From positions 35,155 through 99,154 of the forward strand of contig JBCCRO010000019.1 in NCBI GenBank assembly GCA_039201605.1: a stretch of DNA of 64,000 nucleotides. Reading direction: 5' to 3'. This stretch comes from CADEDH01 sp039201605. Lineage in GTDB: Bacteria > Actinomycetota > Acidimicrobiia > Acidimicrobiales > SZUA-35. A program made the translations under genes and the position numbers. The notes beneath the pieces are model-generated. The model was not told the DNA's origin. It saw nothing but the letters and a program-made list of their open reading frames with translations, and did no database searches. This document shows, piece by piece, positions 16,098-24,113 of the stretch. Position 1 is the stretch's first letter; each line of letters starts with the position of its first letter.

Positions 16098-17939
16098 TCA
16101 GCCGCCGGCCGAGGCGGGCTTCGTCGTCAGGCTGACGGGCGTGGCCGACGAGCCGGTCACCGAGGCGGCGACCGAACCGGCATGGTGGCTCGACCGGGTG
16201 AGCGGGCTGGCCTGCACCACCGGGATGCCCAGCTCGTCCTCACCGAATCGGGCCAGGGCCTCGAACTCCTCCGGTGTCCACCACCGATCCACCGGAAGGT
16301 GGTGGGAGGTGGGGCGCAGGTACTGGCCGACCGTCACGATCGACACGCCGACGGCGGCGAGGTCGGCCATCGTGGCCCGCACCTCGGCCACCGTCTCGCC
16401 CATACCGACGATGATGCCGGCCTTGGTGGTGAGGCCGGCCATCCGGGCTCGGGCCAGGAGGGCCAGGCTGCGGGCGTAGGCGGCGGAGGGGCGCACGGCC
16501 CGCTGCAGCCGGGCCACGGTCTCGATGTTGTGGTTGAAGACGTCGGGGGCGGCGGCGACCACCCGCTCCAGGGCGGCGGCCGAACCCTTGAAATCGGAGG
16601 TGAGCACCTCGACCGCGGTGCCGGGCATCTCGACCCGGATGGCCTCCACCGACCGACCGACGATGTCGGCGCCGCCGTCGTCGAGGTCGTCGCGGGCCAC
16701 CATGGTGAGCACGACGTGGTTGAGGCCGAGCCGCTTGACCGCGGCGGCGATGCGAGCCGGCTCGTCCTCCTCGACCGCCTGGGGTTTCCGGGTGTCGACC
16801 AGGCAGAACCCGCAGGCCCGGGTGCACCGCTCGCCGAGGAGCATGAACGTCGCCGTCCCCTCGTTCCAGCAGTCGAAGATGTTGGGGCAGCCCGCCTCTT
16901 CGCAGACGGTGGTGAGCTCGAGATCGCGCGACAGCTTCTTCAGTTCGAGGTAGCGGGGGTCGGTGCGCAGCTTGACCCGCATCCACGGCGGCTTGCGCTC
17001 CCGCAGCCCGTGGCCGCCATCGGTGACGCCGGCCTCGGCCAGCCGCCCCCGGAGCCGTACCGGCACCCCCTCCATCGGCGAATCCGCCGGGTCATCGGCG
17101 GTGGCGGTGGGCGCCCATGGCGTGGCACCGGCGAGTCCCGACGATCCCCCTGCCGACGAGGCGCAGCCGCCGGGCCCGCCCGAGACGGGCTCACCCGGCC
17201 CTTCGCCTCGGGAGAACGGGGCCAGATCCTGTCGCCGCTGGCGGAACATGACCCGCTGGTCGACGACGGGACGGTCGGGCGCCAGGTAGGCCGGGGCCAG
17301 CTCGGCCACGACGTTCACCACGTCCTCCATGGTGGCGCCGACCCCTTCGGCCCGCAGGGAGGTGACCCCCTTGTCGGCGATACCGCAGGGCACGATGTGG
17401 CCGAACCAGTCGAGGTCGGTGCTGACGTTCAGGGCGAAGCCGTGCATGGTGCGACCCCGGGCCAGGCGGACGCCGACGGCGGCCAGCTTGCGCGGTCGGG
17501 GGCCGTGGGGATCGAGCCAGACGCCGGGGAACCCGCAGAGGCGGCCGGCGGTGAGCCCGAAGCGGGCCACGGCGTCGATCAGGATCTGCTCGAGGTTGGC
17601 GACGTAGGCCGCGGTCTCGGCCAGGCCCCCTCCCCGTCGACCGGCGAGGGTCAGGATCGGGTAGCCGACCAGCTGACCGGGCCCGTGGAACGTGACGTCG
17701 CCGCCCCGATCCACCTCGTGGACCGAGGCCCCGAGCGCGTCCGGGTCGAGCAGCAGGTTCGACGTCTCGGCCCGGGGGCCGAGGGTGTACACCGGCGGAT
17801 GCTCACAGAGCAGCAGGTGGTGGCTGTCTCCGGCGAACAGCTGTCGTTGCAGATCCCACGCCTCGGCGTAGGGAACCGTCCCCAGCCAGCGAAGGTGGAG
17901 GGGGCGGTGGGAGTCCGGCACCCCCTCCGGTGTTGCCAC
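16098..17939 (-). CDS. LipB-LipA fusion: octanoyltransferase + lipoyl synthase
   Basis: A single frame of ~613 codons from GTG 17939; GTG 17921 is an alternative. Residues 1-225 are LipB: GGDVTFHGPGQLVGYPIL, Lys151 (RKLAAVGVR) and catalytic Cys185 (VPCGIADKGVTSL). A ~65-residue Gly/Ser/Pro linker follows. Residues ~289-613 are LipA, a radical SAM enzyme: auxiliary-cluster cysteines 346, 351, 357 (CEEAGCPNIFDC), SAM-cluster cysteines 372, 376, 379 (CTRACGFC), and the C-terminal RSSHHA serine motif. LipB moves octanoyl from ACP to E2; LipA inserts two sulfurs. An internal ATG at 17075 could give separate LipA. The gene follows E2 after 19 bp. Confidence 0.9.
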   Translation of the reverse strand: MATPEGVPDSHRPLHLRWLGTVPYAEAWDLQRQLFAGDSHHLLLCEHPPVYTLGPRAETSNLLLDPDALGASVHEVDRGGDVTFHGPGQLVGYPILTLAGRRGGGLAETAAYVANLEQILIDAVARFGLTAGRLCGFPGVWLDPHGPRPRKLAAVGVRLARGRTMHGFALNVSTDLDWFGHIVPCGIADKGVTSLRAEGVGATMEDVVNVVAELAPAYLAPDRPVVDQRVMFRQRRQDLAPFSRGEGPGEPVSGGPGGCASSAGGSSGLAGATPWAPTATADDPADSPMEGVPVRLRGRLAEAGVTDGGHGLRERKPPWMRVKLRTDPRYLELKKLSRDLELTTVCEEAGCPNIFDCWNEGTATFMLLGERCTRACGFCLVDTRKPQAVEEDEPARIAAAVKRLGLNHVVLTMVARDDLDDGGADIVGRSVEAIRVEMPGTAVEVLTSDFKGSAAALERVVAAAPDVFNHNIETVARLQRAVRPSAAYARSLALLARARMAGLTTKAGIIVGMGETVAEVRATMADLAAVGVSIVTVGQYLRPTSHHLPVDRWWTPEEFEALARFGEDELGIPVVQASPLTRSSHHAGSVAASVTGSSATPVSLTTKPASAGG

Positions 17940-17958
17940 CGGCGGGGGTGTTGACGAC

Positions 17959-19428
17959 TCAGGCCAGCTCAGCGTCCCAGTCACGGGTCTCGATGATCTC
18001 CTTGGTCCGGGCCAGGAAGGCCGCGGCATATGCACCATCTATAGCGCGATGGTCCCACGCCATGGCCAATACGCCAACCGAGTGGATGGCGATCGACTCG
18101 TTGCCGTAGCCGTCCTCGATGACGACGGGCTTCCGCTTGACCCCGTCGGTGGACAGGATCGCGACCTGCGGCTGGTTGATGATCGGGAACTGCATCATCG
18201 TGCCGTAGCTGCCGGCGTTGGTCAGGGTGAAGGTGCCGCCGGACAGCTCGTCGGGCGACAGCTGCTTGGATCGGGCCCGGGTGGCCAGGTCGACGACGTC
18301 GCGAGCGATCGAGCGCATCCGCTTGCCGTCGGCGTCGCGCACCACCGGGGCCAGGAGCCCCTGGAAGTCGAGGTCGACGGCGATGCCGAGGTTGACGTAG
18401 TTGTGCACCACCAGCTCGTTGTCGCCGACCGAGGCGTTGAGGTGGGGGTACTCGCGCAGAGCGTCGATCGTGGCTCGGGCGATGAAGGGAAGGTAGGTGA
18501 GGCTGAAGCCCTCCTGCTCCTTGAACCCCTTGCCCTCGGCCCGACGCACGCCCTCGACGTTCTCGTAGTCGACTTCGATGGCGGTGAGGGTGTGGGGGGC
18601 GACCGACTTCGACATCACCATGTGCTCGCCGGTCTTGCGGCGGATGTTCGACAGCGGGACCACGGCGTCGCGGTTGCCCGCCTCCACCAGCGGGGCCGAG
18701 GGCGCCGCGGGGGCGGCCGGGACCGGAGCGGGCGCAGGGGCGGGGGCCGGCGCAGGAGCCGGGGCGGGCGCAGCAGGCGCAGGCTGTGGGGGCGGCGGTG
18801 CCGCCGGCGCCGGGGCCGGGGCGGGTGCTGCGGCGGCGGGCGCGCCCTGCGTCGGGGTCAGCTTGTTGGCCTCGATGTAGCGCTGGACGTCGTCACGGCT
18901 GATGCGACCGCCGAGGCCGGTGCCGGTGACCTGGTCGGGATCGATGCCGTACTCGCCGATCAGCCGCCGCACGACCGGCGAGAGCACCTTGCCGTGCGTG
19001 TTGTTGGCCGTGCTGTTGGCCGAGGCCGGGGCCGGCTCGGGAGCCGGTGCCGGAGCGGGCGCAGGAGCCGGAGCGGCGGCCACCGGGGCCGGCTCGGGAG
19101 CCGGGGCGGGTGCAGGTGCAGGGGCGGGCTCGGGGGCAGGAGCGGGCTCGGGCGCCGGGGCCTCGGCGGCGGGAGCGGGAGCCGGCGCTGCGGCGCCATC
19201 GCCGACCACGGCCAGGACGGTGCCGACCTCGACGGTCTCCCCCTCGGGGACGCGGATCTCGGCCAGGGTGCCCGCCACCGGGGAGGGCACCTCGGTGTCG
19301 ACCTTGTCGGTCGAGACCTCGAACAAGACCTCGTCCTGGGCGATGACGTCGCCGACCTGCTTGAACCACTGGGTGATGGTTCCTTCGGTGACGGTCTCTC
19401 CCAGTTGCGGCATCTCGATATCGGCCAC
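17959..19428 (-). CDS. Dihydrolipoamide acyltransferase E2 (PDH/2-oxoacid dehydrogenase)
   Basis: 489 residues from GTG 19428, with GAGGAG upstream. One lipoyl domain (~1-78) has the modified Lys42 in DKVDTE. A ~65-residue Ala/Pro/Glu swinging arm follows, then the E3/E1-binding domain at ~143-180 (VLSPVVRRLIGEYGID), a second Ala/Pro linker, and the catalytic domain (~250-489) with His460 and Asp464 in WDHRAIDGA. It passes acyl groups from E1 to CoA. Most actinobacterial PDH E2 (DlaT) proteins look like this, and AceE is encoded 5 kb away, so PDH E2 is the likely role; a 2-oxoglutarate role is possible. Cytosolic complex. Confidence 0.92.
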   Translation of the reverse strand: MADIEMPQLGETVTEGTITQWFKQVGDVIAQDEVLFEVSTDKVDTEVPSPVAGTLAEIRVPEGETVEVGTVLAVVGDGAAAPAPAPAAEAPAPEPAPAPEPAPAPAPAPAPEPAPVAAAPAPAPAPAPAPEPAPASANSTANNTHGKVLSPVVRRLIGEYGIDPDQVTGTGLGGRISRDDVQRYIEANKLTPTQGAPAAAAPAPAPAPAAPPPPQPAPAAPAPAPAPAPAPAPAPVPAAPAAPSAPLVEAGNRDAVVPLSNIRRKTGEHMVMSKSVAPHTLTAIEVDYENVEGVRRAEGKGFKEQEGFSLTYLPFIARATIDALREYPHLNASVGDNELVVHNYVNLGIAVDLDFQGLLAPVVRDADGKRMRSIARDVVDLATRARSKQLSPDELSGGTFTLTNAGSYGTMMQFPIINQPQVAILSTDGVKRKPVVIEDGYGNESIAIHSVGVLAMAWDHRAIDGAYAAAFLARTKEIIETRDWDAELA

Positions 19429-19500
19429 GCTGATCGGCTCCTCTGTCTGTGCGGGTTGCGGGGTTGGTTGGTTGCGTTTGCGGGGTTGTCGGCGAGGAAA

Positions 19501-20907
19501 CTAGTGGAGCGAGCGGCCGGTCAGGGACTGCACGGTCTCACCGAAGACCTCGCTGATCGTCGGGTGGGGCTGGATGAACTGGGCGACCTCGCCGACGGTG
19601 GCCTCCCAATTGACGGCCAGGTAACCCTGACCGAGCTGCTCGGTCACCCATGGTCCCACCATGTGGACGCCGAGGATGCGACCGCCCGTCCCGTCGGCGT
19701 TCTTCTCGGCGATCACCTTCACCAGACCGTCGGCGTCGCCCACGATCATGGCCCGCCCGTTGCCGGCGTTCTTGTGCTTGGAGACCACCACGTCGTAGCC
19801 GGCCTCCTTGGCCGAGTCCTCCGTGTGGCCGACGAAGGCCACCTCGGGGTGGCAGTAGATGCACCACGGCACCTTGCCGTAGTCGATCGGGTTGGCGTCC
19901 TCGCCGAGGATGTCGGTGATGGCCAGCATGCCCTCGGCGAAGCCCATGTGGGCGAGCTGGGCGGTGTCGATCACGTCGCCGACGGCCCACACGCCGGGGA
20001 CCGTGGTGCGGCACAGCTCGTCGACGGTGATGAAGCCGCGCTCGTCGACGGCGACGCCGGTGTGCTCGAGGCCGAGGGTCTCCGCCGCCGGGCGGCGTCC
20101 GACCGACACCACCACCGTCTCGACGGTGATGGTCTCGTCGGCGTCGCCGAAGGTGACGGTGACGCCGTCGGAATTGGTGACCTGACTCTTGACCGCCACC
20201 CCGGTGCGGATGTCGATCCCCCGCTTCTTGAACGACCGTTCGACGATGCGGGTGGCGTCGGAATCGCAGCCGGGGAGGATCTTGGGGGCGTACTCGAGGA
20301 TGGTGACCTTGCTGCCGAGATCGCTCAGGGTCGAGGCGAACTCGCAGCCGATGGCGCCCCCGCCGATGACGACCGCCGACGCCGGCACCGAGCCGATCGA
20401 GAGGAGCTCGTCGGAGGTCACGATCTGGTGATGGTCGATGGGGAAACCGTCGAGCGTGCGGGGCACGGAGCCGGCGGCGAGGATGATGGCGTCGCCGCTG
20501 ATGGCCACGTCACCCGAGGCACCACCGGTGATGTTGACCGTGCGGTGGTCCGGGGCGAGCGTGCCAAGGCCCTCGAAGATCGTGACCTTGCGGTTCTTGA
20601 GCAGGCCGGTGAGACCGCCGACGAGCTTGTCGACGATGCCCTGCTTGCGGGCCATCGTCTGCTCCCATTGGAGACCGACCGGGTTGACCTCGACGCCGAA
20701 CTCGCCGGCGTGCTGGATGGTGCGGACGACGGCGGCGGTCTCCAACAACTCCTTGGCCGGGATGCACCCGACGTTGAGGCAGGTGCCGCCCATCTTCGCC
20801 TTCTCGATGATGGCGATGTTGAGGCCGGCCGACGCGCCGTAGAGAGCGGAGGCGTACCCGCCCGGACCGCCACCGATCACCACGACATCGAAGTGCTGTT
20901 CAGACAA
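19501..20907 (-). CDS. lpdA: Dihydrolipoyl dehydrogenase (E3)
   Basis: 468 residues from TTG 20907. FAD motif GGGPGGY (12-18), redox disulfide Cys43/Cys48 in GGTCLNVGC, NAD motif VIGGGAIGCEFAS, second FAD motif VWAVGDV, and the C-terminal active-site His448/Glu453 (HPTISE). It reoxidises dihydrolipoyl-E2 using NAD. It lies 72 bp before the E2 gene, and lpd, E2 and lipBA probably form one operon. The interval to E2 (19429-19500) shows only the E2 ribosome-binding site. Confidence 0.95.
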   Translation of the reverse strand: MSEQHFDVVVIGGGPGGYASALYGASAGLNIAIIEKAKMGGTCLNVGCIPAKELLETAAVVRTIQHAGEFGVEVNPVGLQWEQTMARKQGIVDKLVGGLTGLLKNRKVTIFEGLGTLAPDHRTVNITGGASGDVAISGDAIILAAGSVPRTLDGFPIDHHQIVTSDELLSIGSVPASAVVIGGGAIGCEFASTLSDLGSKVTILEYAPKILPGCDSDATRIVERSFKKRGIDIRTGVAVKSQVTNSDGVTVTFGDADETITVETVVVSVGRRPAAETLGLEHTGVAVDERGFITVDELCRTTVPGVWAVGDVIDTAQLAHMGFAEGMLAITDILGEDANPIDYGKVPWCIYCHPEVAFVGHTEDSAKEAGYDVVVSKHKNAGNGRAMIVGDADGLVKVIAEKNADGTGGRILGVHMVGPWVTEQLGQGYLAVNWEATVGEVAQFIQPHPTISEVFGETVQSLTGRSLH

Positions 20908-21064
20908 GACGGACCACCCGCTTTCGAGAGAGTTGAGGGGAGCCTACCGGGGTTCCCCTCACCGTGATCGCAAACCCCTGACCACAATCAACACGCCCCC
21001 CGGTGACACATTCCACATCCGACCGACGACCGGCCCACAGGCACCGGTTACCGGTCGAGGGAGG

Positions 21065-21151
21065 TCAGATGAGCAACAACTGAACGGCAAATGCGCCAAG
21101 GATGGCCAGGCCGCAGAGCAGCGAGAGGATCAACAACATCCGGGTACTCAC
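21065..21151 (-). CDS. 28-residue leaderless membrane peptide
   Basis: GTG 21151 opens 28 codons ending at TGA 21067-21065. The peptide is VSTR followed by an uninterrupted hydrophobic helix (MLLILSLLCGLAILGAFAVQ) and a short LLLI tail, so a single-pass membrane peptide. It was too short for routine ORF calling. Support: a TAGGAT box exactly 7 nt upstream, a positively charged N-terminus, and a composition unlike random GC-rich sequence. It sits between the lpd start and the TIGR01777 gene. Function unknown. Confidence 0.6.
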   Translation of the reverse strand: MSTRMLLILSLLCGLAILGAFAVQLLLI

Positions 21152-21158
21152 ACGTGCG

Positions 21159-21164
21159 ATCCTA
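21159..21164 (-). promoter_or_regulatory. Leaderless -10 box for the 28-residue peptide
   Basis: TAGGAT with a 7-nt spacer to GTG 21151. Confidence 0.5.
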
Positions 21165-21259
21165 TGGCTGGCGACCACCCGGCGCTCGACCCGCCACCTG
21201 CGTCGCCAGGGGCTCTATCGTTGATCGTCGCCCCCTCACCAACCCCTCGGAGGCAAGCC

Positions 21260-22174
21260 ATGGACATCGCCGTCACCGGATCGAGCGGCCTGATCGGCAC
21301 ACGACTGATGGCCCGGCTGCGGGAGGAGGGCCACCGCCCCATCGCCGTGGTCCGCCGTGCGCCCAAGGCCGGCGCCGACGAGATCGAATGGCAGCCGGCG
21401 GCGGGCACGATCGACGCCGCCTCGTTGGAGGGTGTCGACGCCGTGATCAACCTGGCCGGGGCCGGTATCGGCGACAAGCGGTGGAACGACGCCTACCGGA
21501 AGCTGCTCGTCACCAGCCGGATCGACTCCACCTCCCTCCTGGCGGAGACCCTGGCCGGCCTCGACAAGGCGCCGTCGGTGCTGCTGTCCGGCTCGGCCAT
21601 CGGCTACTACGGCAACCGGGCCGACGAGGAGCTGACCGAGGCGTCGAGCCCGGGCGACGACTTCCTGGCCGAGCTCTGCGTCGACTGGGAGGCGGCGGCC
21701 AAGCCCGCCGTCGACGCCAGCATCCGCACCGCCTACCTCCGCACCGGGATCGTCCTCACCCCCGACGGCGGGGCCCTGGCCAAGATGCTGCCGCTGTTCA
21801 AACTGGGCGTCGGCGGCCGCTTCGGGGCGGGCCGGCAGTACATGTCATGGATCACCCTCGACGACGAGGTCGAGGCCATCATCGCCCTGTTGACCAACGA
21901 CGTCAGCGGCCCGGTGAACCTCACCGCCCCCGGCCCGGTGACCAACGCCGACTTCACCGCCGCCCTGGGCCGGGCCCTGGGCCGGCCGACCCTGTTCCCG
22001 GTCCCGGCCTTCGGCCCCAAGCTCCTGCGGGGTGGCGACATGGCCCAGGCCCTGCTCTTCGACTCCCAGCGGGTGCTGCCGACGGTGCTTCAGAACGCCG
22101 GCTACGGCTTCCACCACGCCGAGATCGAGGCCGGTCTCCGGGCCGTGATCGGCCGGGAGGAGGTGGCGGCATGA
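21260..22174 (+). CDS. TIGR01777-family NAD(P)-binding epimerase-like protein
   Basis: 304 residues from ATG 21260, with GGAGG 6 nt upstream. N-terminal Rossmann motif GSSGLIGTRL (8-17), then INLAGAGIGDKRW, a SGSAIGYYGNRADE segment holding the YxxxN variant site, and a C-terminal region (MSWITLDDEVEAIIALL and PVPAFGPKLLRGGDMAQALL) typical of TIGR01777/DUF1731 proteins. The substrate is unknown for the family. M. tuberculosis has a homologue (Rv2216) between dlaT and lipB, so its place beside E2/E3 here supports an old link with the lipoate/PDH cluster. It overlaps the next gene by ATGA. Confidence 0.88.
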   Translation: MDIAVTGSSGLIGTRLMARLREEGHRPIAVVRRAPKAGADEIEWQPAAGTIDAASLEGVDAVINLAGAGIGDKRWNDAYRKLLVTSRIDSTSLLAETLAGLDKAPSVLLSGSAIGYYGNRADEELTEASSPGDDFLAELCVDWEAAAKPAVDASIRTAYLRTGIVLTPDGGALAKMLPLFKLGVGGRFGAGRQYMSWITLDDEVEAIIALLTNDVSGPVNLTAPGPVTNADFTAALGRALGRPTLFPVPAFGPKLLRGGDMAQALLFDSQRVLPTVLQNAGYGFHHAEIEAGLRAVIGREEVAA

Positions 22175-22632
22175 GCGACGCCTCCAGCGGTGACGACAAG
22201 ATCGTCTCGGCCACCCGGGTGATCGACGCCGAGCCGTCGGTGATCTTCGACCTGTTGGCCGACCCGGCCCGGCATCACGTGTTCGACGGATCGGGCACCG
22301 TCCAGGCCGGTCGTTCCAACAACCCGGAGCGCCTCAGCATGGGGGCCAAGTTCGGGATGGACATGAAGATCTTCTTCCTGCCCTACCGGATCTCCAGCGA
22401 GGTCGTCGAGTTCGTGGAGAACGAGGCGATCGCCTGGCGTCACCTCGGCCATCACGTCTGGCGCTACGAGCTCGAGGCGGTCGAAGGCGGCACCAAGGTC
22501 ACCGAGTCGTTCAACTGGGGCGTCGCCCGGTTCCCCCCGATGTACGAGTGGGTCGGCTACCCGGCACAGCACGAGAAGAACATGGCCGAGACGCTGACCC
22601 GCCTCGACGAGCACCTGACCGGGAGCGGCTGA
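22171..22632 (+). CDS. SRPBCC/START-like small-molecule-binding protein
   Basis: 153 residues from ATG 22171, whose ATGA overlaps the epimerase stop. It has the helix-grip pattern of the SRPBCC superfamily: an N-terminal strand and helix (VIDAEPSVIFDLLADPARHHVFDGSG), central strands (FGMDMKIFFLPYRISSEVVEFVENEAIAWRH is one continuous region), and a long C-terminal helix (AQHEKNMAETLTRLDEHL). Such domains bind hydrophobic ligands or act in polyketide and lipid metabolism. Coupling to the TIGR01777 protein suggests a shared pathway; the ligand is unknown. Confidence 0.8.
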   Translation: MSDASSGDDKIVSATRVIDAEPSVIFDLLADPARHHVFDGSGTVQAGRSNNPERLSMGAKFGMDMKIFFLPYRISSEVVEFVENEAIAWRHLGHHVWRYELEAVEGGTKVTESFNWGVARFPPMYEWVGYPAQHEKNMAETLTRLDEHLTGSG

Positions 22633-22655
22633 CCGCCCCCGGCGGGGCGCGATGA

Positions 22656-22940
22656 TCAGGCGGAGACGGCGACGTCGGGGTAGAAGGCGACGTGGTCCTT
22701 GATCTCCGACGCCGCCTCCTTGGGATCGGCGTAGGTCCAGGCCGCGTTCTTCTTCACGGTGTCACCGACGGCGACGTCGTAGTAGGTGGCCGATCCCTTC
22801 CACGGGCACACGGTGGAGAGTTCGGTCTTGGTCAGGTACTGCCAGTCGATCGAGTCGGGCGGGAAATAGTGATTGCCCTCGACGATCACGGTGGTGTCGG
22901 CGTTGGCTATGACGGTTCCATCGAGCGTTGCGGTTGCCAT
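22656..22940 (-). CDS. DUF427 domain protein
   Basis: 94 residues from ATG 22940. The DUF427 signature is clear: VEGNHYFPPD at ~20-30, STVCPWKGSATYYDV at ~41-55, and an AWTYADPKE segment before VAFYPDV. It is a small beta-rich soluble protein of unknown biochemical function, often found alone. The frame runs far upstream, but the leaderless box at 22949 and family length fix this start. Confidence 0.9.
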   Translation of the reverse strand: MATATLDGTVIANADTTVIVEGNHYFPPDSIDWQYLTKTELSTVCPWKGSATYYDVAVGDTVKKNAAWTYADPKEAASEIKDHVAFYPDVAVSA

Positions 22941-22948
22941 GACCGGCA

Positions 22949-22954
22949 AACGTA
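22949..22954 (-). promoter_or_regulatory. Leaderless -10 box for the DUF427 gene
   Basis: TACGTT with an 8-nt spacer to ATG 22940. Confidence 0.45.
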
Positions 22955-23008
22955 CCCGGCCCGCCGCGTATTCCTCGGGTCGTGGATCGTCGGGTCGTGT
23001 GATCCCGG

Positions 23009-23911
23009 TCAGATGACGATGACCCCGAGGCCGGTCTGCTCGGCGTCGTCGGCCAGCTTCTCGTCGCCGACGACGATGGCGCCCACGGCGGCGTCGAGCA
23101 TCCAGGCGTTGCGGGCCTTGATCGACGGCCCGGGCTTGGCCGGATCGCCGTCGAGGGTGACCACCCAATGGGCGGCGGCCACGACGGCGTCGAACCGGGC
23201 CCGGTCGCTGGTCGACCAGACCTTCACCGGATCCGGGTAGGGCAGGACGACGGCGATGGGCACGCCGGCCACCCGGGCCGCCTCGGCCCCCGCCAACTCC
23301 GCGCCCAACCGGAGGCCGGAGATCACGATGTCGTTGGCGCTGTCGAGCCCGGACACGGCGTCGACCAGCTCCTCGGTCTGGTCGGCGTCGATCTCGCGGG
23401 CGCCGGTGACGACGATGGCCTGCTCCACCGGCCATGGGGCCTTTGGGCCGCCCGCTCCCCCGCCGCCGTGGCCGGCCTCGGCCGCCACCGCCTCCCGGAG
23501 GCGCTCCACCTCGGCAACGGCCAAGCGGTCGGCCTCCTCGTTGCCGGCAACGCCGGAGTGGCCCTTGACCCAGCTGAAGGTGATCTCCGATTCCCGGCCG
23601 AGGTAGACCCCGATGAGGGGCTCCCAGAGGTCGCGGTTGGCCACCGGTTTCTTTTGGCTGTTCTTCCAGTCGCGCTTGAGCCAACCGTCGTACCAACGAT
23701 CGTTGAAACAATTCACCACGTAGGTGGAGTCTGAGTAGATGTGCAGCTCTCCCTCGTTGGCCTCGATGGCCCGCAGCACCGCCGTCAGCTCCATCCGTTG
23801 GTTGGTGCTGTCGGCCTCGCCGCCGCTGTCGTGGCGACCGTCGGCGGCCACCCATGCCCAGCCGCCGGGACCGGGGTTACCCGAGCACGCACCATCGGTG
23901 TAGACGTCCAT
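23009..23911 (-). CDS. Ribonuclease HI fused to a YpsA/SLOG-like nucleotide-binding domain
   Basis: 300 residues from ATG 23911. Residues 1-140 are RNase HI with all four catalytic acids: Asp6 (YTDGACSGNPGPGGW), Glu41 (RMELTAV), Asp61 (YSDSTYV) and Asp128 (GNEEADRLA), plus His118 of the GHSG loop. It cuts RNA in RNA-DNA hybrids. After a Gly-rich linker, ~164-300 follows the DUF1273/YpsA pattern: VVTGAREI, ISGLRLGAELAGAEAA, VPIAVVLPYP, and ARNAWMLDAAVGAIVVGD. SLOG domains bind nucleotide-derived ligands. Normal bacterial RNase HI ends near residue 150, so half of this protein is extra. Confidence 0.88.
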   Translation of the reverse strand: MDVYTDGACSGNPGPGGWAWVAADGRHDSGGEADSTNQRMELTAVLRAIEANEGELHIYSDSTYVVNCFNDRWYDGWLKRDWKNSQKKPVANRDLWEPLIGVYLGRESEITFSWVKGHSGVAGNEEADRLAVAEVERLREAVAAEAGHGGGGAGGPKAPWPVEQAIVVTGAREIDADQTEELVDAVSGLDSANDIVISGLRLGAELAGAEAARVAGVPIAVVLPYPDPVKVWSTSDRARFDAVVAAAHWVVTLDGDPAKPGPSIKARNAWMLDAAVGAIVVGDEKLADDAEQTGLGVIVI

Positions 23912-24113
23912 CCAGCCAGGGTGCCGCAATGTGGCGCGCAAGCCACCGCACACCGCCCGGTATGGCTACGATGACGCCAGCACCGCGAAGTTCCCCACCA
24001 GCGTCGTTGGTACCACGTGGTCGCTCCCTCGTGTTTCGCCGCACTCGACGTCCCCGCACGCCCTCGATTCCGAAATCGACCCCGATCTTGGAGACAAGGA
24101 ACACAGAACCGAC

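Noticed and set aside
18680..19200. Simple-sequence repeat or assembly problem in the Ala/Pro-coding DNA of E2
   Set aside because: Ala/Pro swinging-arm linkers are normal for E2 proteins and keep the frame intact.
18049..20967. 972-codon plus-strand frame over E2 and E3
   Set aside because: It runs antisense across two genes with unambiguous catalytic motifs.
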